Below are positions 33,127 to 42,258 of a DNA stretch of 49,509 bases, in pieces. The stretch lies in assembly GCA_045590195.1 (NCBI GenBank), contig JAZNQN010000047.1, positions 1-49,509 of the forward strand, given 5' to 3'. The notes beneath the pieces were generated by a model. That model worked only from the letters and a program-made list of their open reading frames with translations. It was not told the DNA's origin and ran no database searches. The position numbers and the translations under genes were made by a program. Source of the DNA: JAZNQN01 sp045590195 (GTDB lineage: Bacteria; Bacillota; Clostridia; UMGS1883; UMGS1540). How positions within the stretch are numbered: the stretch's first letter is position 1; every line of letters begins with the position of its first letter.

Positions 33127-33960
33127 TTGGCTATTAAAAAGTTTAAACCGACTTCTCCGGCGCGCAGATTTATGACTGTTTCAGCGTTTGATGAAATCAC
33201 AAAAACAACACCTGAACGTTCATTGCTCGAACCTTTAAAGAAAAACGCCGGCAGAAACTCATACGGTAGAATCACTGTTCGTCACCGCGGCGGCGGAAAC
33301 AAACAGAAATACAGAGTAATTGATTTCAAAAGAAATAAATTCGATATTCCAGCTACTGTAATTGGTATCGAATACGATCCAAACAGAAGCGCAAACATCG
33401 CTCTTCTTCAGTATGAAGATGGCGAAAAGAGATACATCATTGCACCATACGGTCTTACAGATGGTGACACAGTAATCTCAAGTGCAACTGCTGATATTAA
33501 ACCTGGTAATGCACTTCCAATCAGTTCAATCCCTGTTGGTACTCTTATCCACAACATTGAACTTTCACCCGGAAAAGGCGGCCAGCTCGTTAGATCTGCA
33601 GGTAACAGCGCACAGCTTATGGCTAAAGAAGGCGACTATGCACAGGTAAGACTTCCTTCCGGCGAAGTTAGAATGGTAAGACTTAACTGCATCGCTACAA
33701 TCGGTCAGGTTGGTAACATTGACCATGAAAACATCTCTATCGGTAAAGCTGGTAGAAAACGTCACATGGGTATCCGTCCTACAGTCCGCGGTGTTGTTAT
33801 GAATCCTAACGACCATCCACACGGTGGTGGTGAAGGTAAATCACCTATCGGTATGCCAAGCCCTGTTACTCCTTGGGGTAAACCTGCTCTTGGTCTTAAA
33901 ACACGTAAGAAGAACAAGCAGAGTAACAAATTTATTGTTAAAGGTCGTAAGCAGAAGTAG
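33127..33960 (+). CDS. rplB: 50S ribosomal protein L2
   Basis: Core 50S protein required for subunit joining and peptidyl transfer, 277 aa. Signatures GGGNKQKYRVIDFKR (near 55) and HPHGGGEGKSPIGMP (near 229, including the conserved histidine) are intact. Translation starts at TTG (33127), giving AIKKFKPTSPARR after the initiator and set 7 nt behind GAGGAGTGA. Confidence 0.97.
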   Translation: MAIKKFKPTSPARRFMTVSAFDEITKTTPERSLLEPLKKNAGRNSYGRITVRHRGGGNKQKYRVIDFKRNKFDIPATVIGIEYDPNRSANIALLQYEDGEKRYIIAPYGLTDGDTVISSATADIKPGNALPISSIPVGTLIHNIELSPGKGGQLVRSAGNSAQLMAKEGDYAQVRLPSGEVRMVRLNCIATIGQVGNIDHENISIGKAGRKRHMGIRPTVRGVVMNPNDHPHGGGEGKSPIGMPSPVTPWGKPALGLKTRKKNKQSNKFIVKGRKQK

Positions 33961-33997
33961 TATTCACTACGTTAAACTGTGAGAGGAGGATTTAATA

Positions 33998-34273
33998 ATG
34001 GGAAGATCAGTTAAAAAAGGACCTTTCGTTGAAGAAAGACTTTTAAAACGTATAGTAGCCATGAACGAGGCTGGTGACAAACAGGTTGTTAAAACCTGGT
34101 CAAGAAGTTCTACAATTTTTCCGGATATGGTAGGACACACAATCGCCGTTCATGACGGAAGAAAACACGTTCCGGTATATGTAACAGAGGATATGGTAGG
34201 ACACAAACTCGGTGAGTTTGCTCCAACCAGAACTTACAAAGGTCATGCCGGATCAAAAACAAGCGGTAGATAA
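33998..34273 (+). CDS. rpsS: 30S ribosomal protein S19
   Basis: Small-subunit head protein at the A-site finger contact, 91 aa, with KKGPFVEERLLKRI at the N terminus and GEFAPTRTYKGHAG at the C terminus. AGGAGG precedes ATG. Confidence 0.97.
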   Translation: MGRSVKKGPFVEERLLKRIVAMNEAGDKQVVKTWSRSSTIFPDMVGHTIAVHDGRKHVPVYVTEDMVGHKLGEFAPTRTYKGHAGSKTSGR

Positions 34274-34316
34274 TTTAGAAATCACTTATAAAATTAAGTG
34301 AGAGGAGGATTAGATT

Positions 34317-34661
34317 ATGACTGAAAGAACCGGAGCATCTGCTACTTTGAAATATGCAAGAATTTCTCCAAGAAAAGTTAAGATTGTTCTTGACCTTATC
34401 AGAAATAAACCGGTTTCAATGGCAGCAGGTATTTTAAACAATACACCAAAAGCAGCATCAGAACTTTTGATAAAGCTTTTGAATTCAGCAGTTGCCAATG
34501 CTGAAAACAATTTCGGCCTCAGCGCTGAAAATTTGGTAGTATCGGAAGCTTACGCTAACGAAGGTCCAACCTTAAAGCGTATCCGTCCAAGAGCTCAGGG
34601 CAGAGCATTCAGAATAAGAAAAAGAACCAGCCACATTACTTTGGTGGTTTCTGCAAAATAG
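34317..34661 (+). CDS. rplV: 50S ribosomal protein L22
   Basis: Exit-tunnel protein, 114 aa, with ARISPRKVKIVLDLIRNKPV near the N terminus and the beta hairpin PRAQGRAFRIRKRTSHIT reaching into the tunnel (macrolide-relevant loop). ATG follows GAGGAGG. Confidence 0.96.
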   Translation: MTERTGASATLKYARISPRKVKIVLDLIRNKPVSMAAGILNNTPKAASELLIKLLNSAVANAENNFGLSAENLVVSEAYANEGPTLKRIRPRAQGRAFRIRKRTSHITLVVSAK

Positions 34662-34676
34662 TCAGGAGGCGAGTAA

Positions 34677-35357
34677 ATGGGTCAGAAAGTAAATCCGCAC
34701 GGTTTGAGAGTCGGCATCATTAAAGACTGGGATTCCCGTTGGTATGCTGAAGGTCGTGCGTTCGGTGACAATCTTATAGAAGACCATAAAATAAGAAAGT
34801 ACATTAAGAAAAAACAGTTTGACGCAGGTATTCCCAAAATTGAAATTGAGAGAACTGCTGGTAAAATTACTGTTTCTATCTACGCAGCTAAAGTCGGTGT
34901 AGTAATCGGTAAAGGCGGCGCAGAAATTGAAAAGCTCAAAGGCGAGCTTGAAAAATTAACAGGCAAAAAAGTTAACGTAAACATTTTTGAAGTTAAAAAT
35001 GCTGATGCTAATGCACAGCTCGTTGCTGAAAACATTGCAGCACAGCTCGAAAAGAGGGTTTCATTCAGAAGAGCTATGAAATCTTCAATGCAGAGAGCTA
35101 TGAAACTTGGCGTTAAAGGTATTAAAACAACTTGTTCAGGTCGTCTTGGCGGTGCAGAAATTGCACGTGCTGAGCACTACCATGAAGGTACTATTCCACT
35201 TCAGACACTCAGAGCCGACATCGATTACGGTTTCCATGAGGCTGATACAACCTACGGCAAAATTGGCGTAAAGGTTTGGATTTACAAAGGCGAAGTACTT
35301 CCCGAGAGCAAGAGAGCGCCAAAAGCGGAGGGAGGCAAAAAAAATGTTAATGCCTAA
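34677..35357 (+). CDS. rpsC: 30S ribosomal protein S3
   Basis: mRNA entry-channel protein with helicase role, 226 aa. KH domain loop VGVVIGKGGAEIEKL (near 74) and C-terminal GRLGGAEIARAEHYHEGTIP (near 156). ATG follows AGGAGG. Overlaps rplP by 14 nt in another frame. Confidence 0.97.
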   Translation: MGQKVNPHGLRVGIIKDWDSRWYAEGRAFGDNLIEDHKIRKYIKKKQFDAGIPKIEIERTAGKITVSIYAAKVGVVIGKGGAEIEKLKGELEKLTGKKVNVNIFEVKNADANAQLVAENIAAQLEKRVSFRRAMKSSMQRAMKLGVKGIKTTCSGRLGGAEIARAEHYHEGTIPLQTLRADIDYGFHEADTTYGKIGVKVWIYKGEVLPESKRAPKAEGGKKNVNA

Positions 35358-35775
35358 AAGAGTTAAATACAGAAGAGTAATGCGCGGCAGAATGAAAGGC
35401 CAGGCTTCAAGAGGTAACACAGTTACTTACGGTGAATTTGGTCTTCAGGCTCTTGAGCCATCATGGATTACTTCAAATCAGATTGAAGCAGCCCGTATTG
35501 CGATGACACGTTATATCAAGAGAGGCGGTCAGGTTTGGATTAAAATATTCCCTGACAAACCAGTAACTGAGAAACCTGCTGAAACTCGTATGGGTAGCGG
35601 TAAAGGTTCTCCTGAGTACTGGGTAGCAGTAGTAAAACCGGGTAGAGTTATGTTCGAAATCAGCGGCGTTTCTGAAGAAGTTGCACGTGAAGCTATGCGT
35701 CTTGCAGCTCACAAACTCCCTGTAAAGTGCAAATTCGTTACCCGTGAGACCGAGGAAACGGAAGGTGAAGCTTAA
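35344..35775 (+). CDS. rplP: 50S ribosomal protein L16
   Basis: A-site tRNA-contacting protein, 143 aa, with PKRVKYRRVMRGRMKGQA and GSGKGSPEYWVAVVKPG. Two in-frame ATGs are possible (35344, 35350); the first gives MLMPKRVKYRR, the usual Firmicutes N terminus, and lies behind GGAGG. Its stop overlaps the rpmC start. Confidence 0.96.
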   Translation: MLMPKRVKYRRVMRGRMKGQASRGNTVTYGEFGLQALEPSWITSNQIEAARIAMTRYIKRGGQVWIKIFPDKPVTEKPAETRMGSGKGSPEYWVAVVKPGRVMFEISGVSEEVAREAMRLAAHKLPVKCKFVTRETEETEGEA

Positions 35776-35981
35776 TGAAAATTAAAGATATTAGAGATTT
35801 AAGCTCTCAGGAGCTCGAAAATCAAATCCTTGATTTGAAAAAAGAACTTTTTAACTTGCGTTTTCAGCACGCTACCAATCAACTTGATAACCCACTTAGA
35901 ATTGCAGAAGTTAAAAAGAGTATTGCAAGAATTAAAACGGTTATCAGAGAACGTGAGCTCACAAATAGTGAGACCGTTTAA
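35775..35981 (+). CDS. rpmC: 50S ribosomal protein L29
   Basis: Small two-helix exit-site protein, 68 aa, with the signature LFNLRFQHATNQLDNP. Starts within the rplP stop (TAATG), so translation is coupled. Confidence 0.96.
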   Translation: MKIKDIRDLSSQELENQILDLKKELFNLRFQHATNQLDNPLRIAEVKKSIARIKTVIRERELTNSETV

Positions 35982-36000
35982 TTGAAAGGAGGAAGCGTAA

Positions 36001-36258
36001 ATGGCTGAAAGAAATGCTCGTAAAGTAAGAATAGGCACTGTAGTAAGTGACAAAATGGATAAAACAATAGTTGTTGCCATTAATTACAACGTTAAACATC
36101 CGCTTTACGGTAAGGTTGTTAAAAGAACTTACAAACTTAAAGCGCATGACGAGGGAAACATTTGCGGTATCGGTGATAGAGTAAAGGTTATGGAAACAAG
36201 ACCACTTAGCCGTGACAAAAGATGGAGACTCGTAGAAATCGTTGAGAAGGCAAGATAA
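36001..36258 (+). CDS. rpsQ: 30S ribosomal protein S17
   Basis: OB-fold protein binding 16S helices early in assembly, 85 aa; GTVVSDKMDKTIVVAI and the C-terminal GDRVKVMETRPLSRDKRWRL identify it. AAAGGAGG precedes ATG. Confidence 0.97.
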   Translation: MAERNARKVRIGTVVSDKMDKTIVVAINYNVKHPLYGKVVKRTYKLKAHDEGNICGIGDRVKVMETRPLSRDKRWRLVEIVEKAR

Positions 36259-36281
36259 TAATTCGGAAGGAGTGAATGTAA

Positions 36282-36650
36282 GTGGTACAACAACAGACGC
36301 TTCTTAAAGTGGCCGACAACACAGGTGCAAAAGAAATTATGTGCATCCGTTGCCTTGGTGGTTCACTTAAGAGATATGCCAATGTCGGAGATGTAATCGT
36401 TGCTTCAGTTAAAAAAGCGACACCCGGCGGAGTTGTAAAAAAAGGTGAGGTTGTTAAAGCTGTAGTAGTTCGTACAGTAAATGGCGTTAGAAGACCTGAC
36501 GGCAGTTATTTAAGATTTGATGAAAACGCAGCTGTAATAATCAGAGAAGATAAAAATCCGAGAGGTACTCGTATATTCGGGCCTGTAGCTCGTGAGCTTC
36601 GTGATAAGGATTATATGAAAATTGTGTCCTTGGCTCCCGAAGTACTGTAA
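36282..36650 (+). CDS. rplN: 50S ribosomal protein L14
   Basis: Intersubunit-bridge protein and docking site for RsfS, 122 aa, with LKVADNTGAKEIMCIRCLGG near the N terminus and the C-terminal GPVARELRDKDYMKIVSLAP. Starts at GTG (36282) behind GGAAGGAG; an ATG 6 nt earlier is followed at once by a stop. Confidence 0.97.
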   Translation: MVQQQTLLKVADNTGAKEIMCIRCLGGSLKRYANVGDVIVASVKKATPGGVVKKGEVVKAVVVRTVNGVRRPDGSYLRFDENAAVIIREDKNPRGTRIFGPVARELRDKDYMKIVSLAPEVL

Positions 36651-36662
36651 GGAGGTGCGAAC

Positions 36663-36986
36663 ATGAATAAAATGCATATTAAAAAAGGCGACACTGTAAA
36701 AGTTATTTCCGGTGTTGACAAGAATAAAGAAGGTAAAGTCCTCGAAGTTATCCCAGCAGCGGGCAAGGTTGTAGTTGAAGGCGTTGCTATGGCAACAAAA
36801 CACACAAAACCTAGAAAACAGGGCGAAACCGGCGGCATTGTTAAGCAGGAAGCGGCTATATACGCTTCAAAGGTTATGCACGTTTGCAACAAATGCAAAA
36901 AAACAACTCGTATCGCGAGAAAAGTTTTGGATAACGGTAAAATCGTTAGAGTTTGCAAACACTGCAACGAAACCTTTAATGACTAA
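36663..36986 (+). CDS. rplX: 50S ribosomal protein L24, with a zinc-ribbon-like cysteine set
   Basis: Assembly-initiator protein, 107 aa, with the KOW motif IKKGDTVKVISGVDKNKEGKV. The C-terminal half carries CNKCKK and CKHC (near 77-103), a CxxC/CxxC pattern suggesting a bound zinc. Many bacterial L24 proteins lack these cysteines. ATG follows AGGAGG. Confidence 0.96.
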   Translation: MNKMHIKKGDTVKVISGVDKNKEGKVLEVIPAAGKVVVEGVAMATKHTKPRKQGETGGIVKQEAAIYASKVMHVCNKCKKTTRIARKVLDNGKIVRVCKHCNETFND

Positions 36987-37008
36987 TATTTGAAAGGAGG
37001 ATGTGCCG

Positions 37009-37551
37009 ATGTCTAGATTAAAAGATAAATATGTTGGCGAAGTTGCTCCAGCATTAATGAAAAAGTTTGAGTACAAAAGCCCAATGCAGATTCCAAAACT
37101 TGAAAAAGTTGTTATAAACATTGGTCTTGGTGAAGCAAAAGATAATCCTAAAGCTGTTGAAGCTGCTTGCGGCGATTTGGCTTTAATCACAGGTCAGAAA
37201 CCTGTTGTAACAAAAGCTAAAAAATCTGTTGCTAACTTTAAATTAAGACAGGGCATGAACATTGGCTGCAAAGTTACTTTGAGAAGTGACAAAATGTATG
37301 AATTTGTTGACAGATTGTTCAGCGTAGCCCTCCCAAGGGTTCGTGACTTTAGAGGAATAAACGCTAATTCATTTGATGGAAGAGGCAACTATTCCATGGG
37401 TGTTAAAGAACAGCTCATATTCCCTGAAATTGAATATGATAAGGTTGATAAAGTAAGAGGTATGGATATTATTTTCGTTACCACTGCTAAAACCGACGAA
37501 GAAGCACGCGAGCTTTTATCGCTCATGGGTGCTCCCTTCGCTAGAAACTAA
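37009..37551 (+). CDS. rplE: 50S ribosomal protein L5
   Basis: 5S rRNA-binding protein contacting the P-site tRNA, 180 aa; KLEKVVINIGLGEAKDN and the C-terminal GMDIIFVTTAKTDEEARELL identify it. ATG at 37009 sits 8 nt behind AGGAGG; a GTG two codons earlier is too close to that site. Confidence 0.97.
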   Translation: MSRLKDKYVGEVAPALMKKFEYKSPMQIPKLEKVVINIGLGEAKDNPKAVEAACGDLALITGQKPVVTKAKKSVANFKLRQGMNIGCKVTLRSDKMYEFVDRLFSVALPRVRDFRGINANSFDGRGNYSMGVKEQLIFPEIEYDKVDKVRGMDIIFVTTAKTDEEARELLSLMGAPFARN

Positions 37552-37566
37552 GGGGAGGAAATAATT

Positions 37567-37752
37567 ATGGCAAAAAAAGCAATGGTGCTTAAGCAGCAGC
37601 GCACACCGAAATATAGCACAAGAGCTTACAACAGATGCAGAATCTGTGGAAGACCTCATGCTTATCTTAGAAAATTCGGTATCTGCCGTATATGCTTCAG
37701 GGAACTGGCATACAAAGGTCAAATCCCCGGAGTTAAAAAGGCTAGTTGGTAA
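37567..37752 (+). CDS. rpsN: 30S ribosomal protein S14, zinc-binding type Z
   Basis: The 61-aa short form with four cysteines, CRICGRPHAYLRKFGICRIC (24-43), binding zinc. This is the normal superoperon copy; no zinc-free paralogue is seen in the window. Followed by a GCCC-AAA-GGGC mini hairpin (37761-37771) before rpsH. Confidence 0.97.
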   Translation: MAKKAMVLKQQRTPKYSTRAYNRCRICGRPHAYLRKFGICRICFRELAYKGQIPGVKKASW

Positions 37753-37801
37753 AATAATCGCCCAAAGGGCTTAAATCAGTTACGGAAAAGGAGGTAGTAA
37801 C

Positions 37802-38200
37802 ATGCATATAACAGATCCTGTTGCTGATATGCTTACACGTATCAGAAATGCAAATTCCGCAAAACACGAAACTGTTGATGTACCTGCTTCAAAAATGAAA
37901 AAGGCAATTGCTGAAATCTTACACGAAGAAGGTTATATCAAAGGATATCAGATAATTGACGACGGAAAACAGGGTATTATCAAAATTACCCTCAAGTACG
38001 GCGCAAACAAAGAAAAAGTATTGTCAGGGCTTAAAAGAATTTCTAAACCTGGTTTAAGAGTTTATTCAAGCCGTGATGAGCTGCCAAAAGTTTTGAAAGG
38101 CTTAGGTATTGCTATTATTTCTACATCTCAGGGTATTATGACAGATAAGAAAGCAAGAGCTTTGAACATCGGCGGCGAGGTATTAGCATTTATTTGGTAA
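37802..38200 (+). CDS. rpsH: 30S ribosomal protein S8
   Basis: 16S central-domain binder and, in E. coli, the spc-operon autorepressor; 132 aa with ITDPVADMLTRIRNAN and the C-terminal STSQGIMTDKKARALNIGGE. AAGGAGG precedes ATG. Confidence 0.97.
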   Translation: MHITDPVADMLTRIRNANSAKHETVDVPASKMKKAIAEILHEEGYIKGYQIIDDGKQGIIKITLKYGANKEKVLSGLKRISKPGLRVYSSRDELPKVLKGLGIAIISTSQGIMTDKKARALNIGGEVLAFIW

Positions 38201-38232
38201 TTTTTAAATCTTAGAAATGGTGGTGAGATAAA

Positions 38233-38781
38233 GTGTCAAGAATAGGAAGAATGCCTATTACTGTACCTGCAGGCGTTGAGGTTAAAATCGGCGAAGGCAA
38301 CGATGTTACAGTAAAGGGCCCAAAAGGCACATTAAATCAGAAGCTTCATCCTGACATGATTATAGAGCAGTCTGCAGGCGTTATCGAAATTAAACGTCCT
38401 TCAGAAAACAAAGAGCACAGATCGCTCCACGGTCTTACCCGTTCACTTCTCAACAATATGGTTGTAGGTGTTACTGAGGGCTTTACAAAAGAGCTTGAAA
38501 TTAACGGTGTAGGTTACAGAGCACAGATGCAGGGTAAAAAGCTTGTGATGAACTTAGGTTATTCACATCCTGTAGAAATGGATGCAGTAGACGGAATCAC
38601 AATTGAAGTTCCGGCTCCTAATAAAATCGTAATCAGCGGTGCTGACAAACAGCTCGTTGGTCACATTGCGGCTATTATCCGCGAGAAGAGATTGCCAGAA
38701 CCTTACAAGGGCAAGGGTATCAAGTATGTTGATGAGTATATCCGTCGTAAGGAAGGTAAAGCTGGTAAAGCAAAATCTTAA
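38233..38781 (+). CDS. rplF: 50S ribosomal protein L6
   Basis: Factor-binding-region protein, 182 aa, with GRMPITVPAGVEV and the C-terminal signature PEPYKGKGIKYVDEYIRRKE. Starts at GTG (38233) behind GGTGGTGAG. Confidence 0.97.
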   Translation: MSRIGRMPITVPAGVEVKIGEGNDVTVKGPKGTLNQKLHPDMIIEQSAGVIEIKRPSENKEHRSLHGLTRSLLNNMVVGVTEGFTKELEINGVGYRAQMQGKKLVMNLGYSHPVEMDAVDGITIEVPAPNKIVISGADKQLVGHIAAIIREKRLPEPYKGKGIKYVDEYIRRKEGKAGKAKS

Positions 38782-38799
38782 GAAGGGAGAAGATAAGAG

Positions 38800-39162
38800 A
38801 TGATAAATAAGAAAAGCAGTAACAAATTAAGACAGAAACGTCACTTCAGAGTTCGTAACAAAGTTGTTGGAACCGAATTACGTCCAAGACTTAATGTTTA
38901 CAGAAGTTTAAATCACATTTATGCTCAGATCATTGACGATTCAAAGGGCATAACACTCGCCTCTGCATCCTCCCTCGATAAAGAATTCGGGAACGGATAT
39001 GGCGGAAACAAAGAAGCTGCTCGTGAGGTTGGTAAGCTCGTTGCTAAAAAAGCCCTCGATAAAGGTATTAAAGCTGTTGTATTTGACAGAGGCGGATACA
39101 TTTATCACGGCCGTGTAGCAGAGCTCGCTGAAGGCGCTCGCGAAGGCGGATTAGAATTTTAA
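38800..39162 (+). CDS. rplR: 50S ribosomal protein L18
   Basis: 5S rRNA-binding protein, 120 aa; RHFRVRNKVVGTELRPRLNV and VVFDRGGYIYHGRVAELAEG are family signatures. GAAGGGAG precedes ATG. Confidence 0.97.
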   Translation: MINKKSSNKLRQKRHFRVRNKVVGTELRPRLNVYRSLNHIYAQIIDDSKGITLASASSLDKEFGNGYGGNKEAAREVGKLVAKKALDKGIKAVVFDRGGYIYHGRVAELAEGAREGGLEF

Positions 39163-39177
39163 AGGAGGAGGGATATC

Positions 39178-39675
39178 ATGGCAGAGAGATTTGACTCCAC
39201 TGAACACGATATTAAAGAAAAAGTTGTTACTATAAACCGTGTTGCTAAAGTTGTTAAAGGCGGACGTAATTTCCGTTTCACAGCACTTGTTGTTGTTGGT
39301 GATGAAAACGGCCATGTAGGCTGCGGTCTCGGTAAAGCTGCTGAAATTCCTGATGCTATCAGAAAAGGAATTGAAGATGCTAAGAAAAACATGGTTACTG
39401 TACCCCTTAAGAACGGAACAGTTCCACACGAAACTATCGGTATCTCCGGTGCAGGCACAGTTCTTATTAAACCTGCTGCAGAAGGTACAGGTATCATCGC
39501 AGGCGGACCGGTTCGTGCGGTAATGGAGCTTGCTGGTATCAAAAATATTCGTACAAAATCTTTGCGTAGCAATAATCCAAAGAACGTTGTAAGTGCTGCA
39601 ATTGAAGGTCTTAAGAACATGAAATGTGCAGAACAGGTTTCACGTCTCCGTGGTATTGCTATCGAAGAGCTTTGA
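39178..39675 (+). CDS. rpsE: 30S ribosomal protein S5
   Basis: Accuracy protein of the 30S body, 165 aa: double-stranded RNA-binding-like domain GGRNFRFTALVVVGDENGHV and the C-terminal domain GTGIIAGGPVRAVMELAGI. ATG follows AAGGAGG. Confidence 0.97.
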   Translation: MAERFDSTEHDIKEKVVTINRVAKVVKGGRNFRFTALVVVGDENGHVGCGLGKAAEIPDAIRKGIEDAKKNMVTVPLKNGTVPHETIGISGAGTVLIKPAAEGTGIIAGGPVRAVMELAGIKNIRTKSLRSNNPKNVVSAAIEGLKNMKCAEQVSRLRGIAIEEL

Positions 39676-39696
39676 TTAGGTTAGGAGGGTTTAACA

Positions 39697-39876
39697 TTGT
39701 CTAAACTCAAAATTACACTTACAAAGAGCGTTATCGGAAGAAAACAGGACCAGATCGCAACTGTTAAAGCACTCGGTCTTAAGAAAATTCGTGACGTAAA
39801 AGAACATGAAGATACTCCTCAGATCAGGGGTATGATCAACAAAGTTATTCACTTGCTTTCAGTAGAGGAAGCATAA
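39697..39876 (+). CDS. rpmD: 50S ribosomal protein L30
   Basis: Short gene of 59 codons plus stop, starting at TTG (39697) behind GGAGGG. The product reads SKLKITLTKSVIGRKQDQ after the initiator and has the family core ALGLKKIRD near 26 and the end IHLLSVEEA. It fills the usual place between rpsE and rplO and matches the normal L30 length. Confidence 0.96.
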   Translation: MSKLKITLTKSVIGRKQDQIATVKALGLKKIRDVKEHEDTPQIRGMINKVIHLLSVEEA

Positions 39877-39898
39877 TTTAAAAAGGAGGTGTGGCACC

Positions 39899-40339
39899 AT
39901 GAAGCTTAACGAGCTTAAACCTGCGGTTGGAAGCGTTACCGAAGCCAAAAGAAAAGGCAGAGGTGCCGGAACAGGTAATGGTAAAACAGCCGGTAGAGGT
40001 CATAAAGGTCAGAACGCACGCTCCGGCGGCGGTGTAAGACCAGGCTTTGAAGGCGGACAGATGCCTTTGTACAGACGCTTACCAAAAGTTGGATTTACTA
40101 ATATATTCGCTAAAAAATATGTAGAAATCAATGTTTCTGAACTTAATAAATTTGAAGCAGGAACAGAGGTAACTGCAGAACTTCTTAAAGAAACGGGAGT
40201 TATTAGCAAGATTTTAGATGGCGTTGTAGTACTCGGAAGAGGAGATCTTGATAAAAAGCTTACCGTAAAGGCAGCTAGATTTTCAGCATCAGCTAAAGAG
40301 AAAATCGAGGCAGCCGGCGGAAAGGCAGAGGTGATTTAA
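39899..40339 (+). CDS. rplO: 50S ribosomal protein L15
   Basis: Late-assembly protein, 146 aa, with the glycine-rich N-terminal extension GRGAGTGNGKTAGRGHKGQ and GFEGGQMPLYRRLPK. The stop overlaps the secY start (TAATG). Confidence 0.97.
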   Translation: MKLNELKPAVGSVTEAKRKGRGAGTGNGKTAGRGHKGQNARSGGGVRPGFEGGQMPLYRRLPKVGFTNIFAKKYVEINVSELNKFEAGTEVTAELLKETGVISKILDGVVVLGRGDLDKKLTVKAARFSASAKEKIEAAGGKAEVI

Positions 40340-41607
40340 TGTTTCAGGTATTAAAAAATGCATGGAAAATTCCTGAACTCAGGAAAAAAATGCTTTATAC
40401 CCTGCTTCTCCTGGTAATATTCAGATTTGGTTCATTTATCCCGGTTCCCGGTCTTAACAGTGAAGTTTTAAAAGAACTCGTTTCCGGTAACTCAAACTCA
40501 ATCTTCGGAATTATGAATACATTTTCCGGTGGTGCGTTTGAAAATGCAACCATATTTGCAATGAGTATTACCCCATACATTAACTCTTCGATTATTATTC
40601 AGCTTCTCACAGTTGCAATTCCTGCACTTGAGAGACTTAGTAAAGAAGGCGAAGAAGGTAAGAAAAAAATTCAGAGCATTGTTCGTTTTGTAACAGTTGC
40701 GCTTGCTCTCATTCAGGCTGCTGGCCTTTATGTTGGTCTTCAGAGCGCTGTTGAAAACCCAAGCTTTGTAAGCTTTATCACAATCGTAACTACATTTACA
40801 GCAGGAACAGCGTTCCTTATGTGGCTCGGTGAAGAGATTACAGAAAAAGGTATTGGTAACGGTATTTCAATGCTTATCTTTGCGGGTATTGTAGCCCGTA
40901 TTCCCCAGATGGCTATGCAGGTATGGGAAAACTACAAAACAAACTGGATTGCAATTGTAATTATACTCGCTTTTGCGCTTGCAGTAGTTGCTTTCATTGT
41001 TATCTTTAATAACGCTGAAAGAAGAATTCCTGTACAGTATGCAAAAAGAGTTGTTGGTAGAAAAATGTACGGCGGCCAGAGCACTCATATTCCGATTAAG
41101 GTTACAATGGCAGGCGTTATGCCTATCATCTTTGCTATGAGTATTATGGCATTCCCCGGAACAATTACAGCACTTATAAATCCTAATGCTACTTCAGGTT
41201 TTGCGGCTTGGATTACAAGATTCTTCAGCCAGTCAAACCCATGGTACTCAGTAATTTACTTTGTGCTTATAATTGCTTTCACATACTTCTACACAGCAAT
41301 TTCATTCAATCCTATTGAAATTTCAAACAATATGAAGAGAAACGGTGGATTCATCCCCGGTATCAGACCAGGAAAGCCAACTTCTGACTTTATTTCAAAA
41401 GTTCTTTCCAAGATTACACTTGCAGGTGCAATCTTCCTTGGCCTTGTTGCCATTATTCCGATTATACTTGCAATTATCAATCCAGGTCTCTCCGGTCTTG
41501 CAATTGGCGGAACTTCACTTCTCATCGTAGTAGGTTTTGCTCTTGAAACCGTTAAACAGCTTGAATCCCAGATGCTTATGCGTCACTACAAAGGATTCTT
41601 AGAGTAA
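40339..41607 (+). CDS. secY: Preprotein translocase subunit SecY
   Basis: Channel-forming membrane protein of the Sec translocon, 422 aa with ten hydrophobic helices. Signatures include ALERLSKEGEEGKKKI (near 95), GNGISMLIFAGI and the cytoplasmic-loop region NAERRIPVQYAKRVVGRKMYGG (given here in part, near 228), and the C terminus SQMLMRHYKGFLE. Translationally coupled to rplO. It exports the signal-peptide proteins at 28420 and 47186. Confidence 0.97.
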   Translation: MFQVLKNAWKIPELRKKMLYTLLLLVIFRFGSFIPVPGLNSEVLKELVSGNSNSIFGIMNTFSGGAFENATIFAMSITPYINSSIIIQLLTVAIPALERLSKEGEEGKKKIQSIVRFVTVALALIQAAGLYVGLQSAVENPSFVSFITIVTTFTAGTAFLMWLGEEITEKGIGNGISMLIFAGIVARIPQMAMQVWENYKTNWIAIVIILAFALAVVAFIVIFNNAERRIPVQYAKRVVGRKMYGGQSTHIPIKVTMAGVMPIIFAMSIMAFPGTITALINPNATSGFAAWITRFFSQSNPWYSVIYFVLIIAFTYFYTAISFNPIEISNNMKRNGGFIPGIRPGKPTSDFISKVLSKITLAGAIFLGLVAIIPIILAIINPGLSGLAIGGTSLLIVVGFALETVKQLESQMLMRHYKGFLE

Positions 41608-41625
41608 TCTGCGAGGTAGTTTGAA

Positions 41626-42258
41626 ATGAATATGATACTTTTAGGCCCTCCAGGAGCTGGAAAGGGCACTCAGGCTGAGTTTTTGTCAAAGCATTTTGAT
41701 ATTCCTACAATATCAACAGGTGCAATGATAAGAAACGAAATCAGAAATGAAACCGAGCTTGGTAAAGCTGCTAAAGCGCTTATCGAAGATGGTCAGCTGG
41801 TATCTGATGATGTAATCCTTAATATGCTTAAGGTTAGAATTTCAGAAGATGACTGCAAAAAAGGTTTTATTTTAGATGGCGTTCCAAGAACAATAGCTCA
41901 GGCTGAAGCAATTAAAACTTTTGCTAAAATTGATGCGGCTTTAAGCATTGAGGTTCCAGATGAGGTTATTATCGGAAGACTCGGCGGCAGAAGAGAGTGC
42001 AGCGGATGCGGCGCTACTTACCACGTTGTAAATAAACCTACTGCAAAAGAAGGTATTTGCGACAAATGCGGCAAAGAGCTTACTATAAGACCTGATGATA
42101 TGCCTGAAACCATTAAGAAACGTCTTGATGTTTATCACGCACAAACAGAACCGCTTAAAGAATTTTATAAAAATGAAGGTCTTCTCCGCAGTGTTGATGG
42201 CGAGAAGAGCATTGATGAAATAACATCCGATATGATAAAAGCTGCAGAGGTGAAATAA
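41626..42258 (+). CDS. adk: Adenylate kinase, zinc-LID form
   Basis: Interconverts ATP + AMP and 2 ADP. The 210-aa protein has the P-loop GPPGAGKGTQ (7-16), the AMP-binding ISTGAMIRNEI, DGVPRTIAQAE and a LID domain with four cysteines (CSGCG and CDKCG, near 125-150) that bind structural zinc, as in Gram-positive enzymes. The stop overlaps map (TAATG). Confidence 0.97.
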   Translation: MNMILLGPPGAGKGTQAEFLSKHFDIPTISTGAMIRNEIRNETELGKAAKALIEDGQLVSDDVILNMLKVRISEDDCKKGFILDGVPRTIAQAEAIKTFAKIDAALSIEVPDEVIIGRLGGRRECSGCGATYHVVNKPTAKEGICDKCGKELTIRPDDMPETIKKRLDVYHAQTEPLKEFYKNEGLLRSVDGEKSIDEITSDMIKAAEVK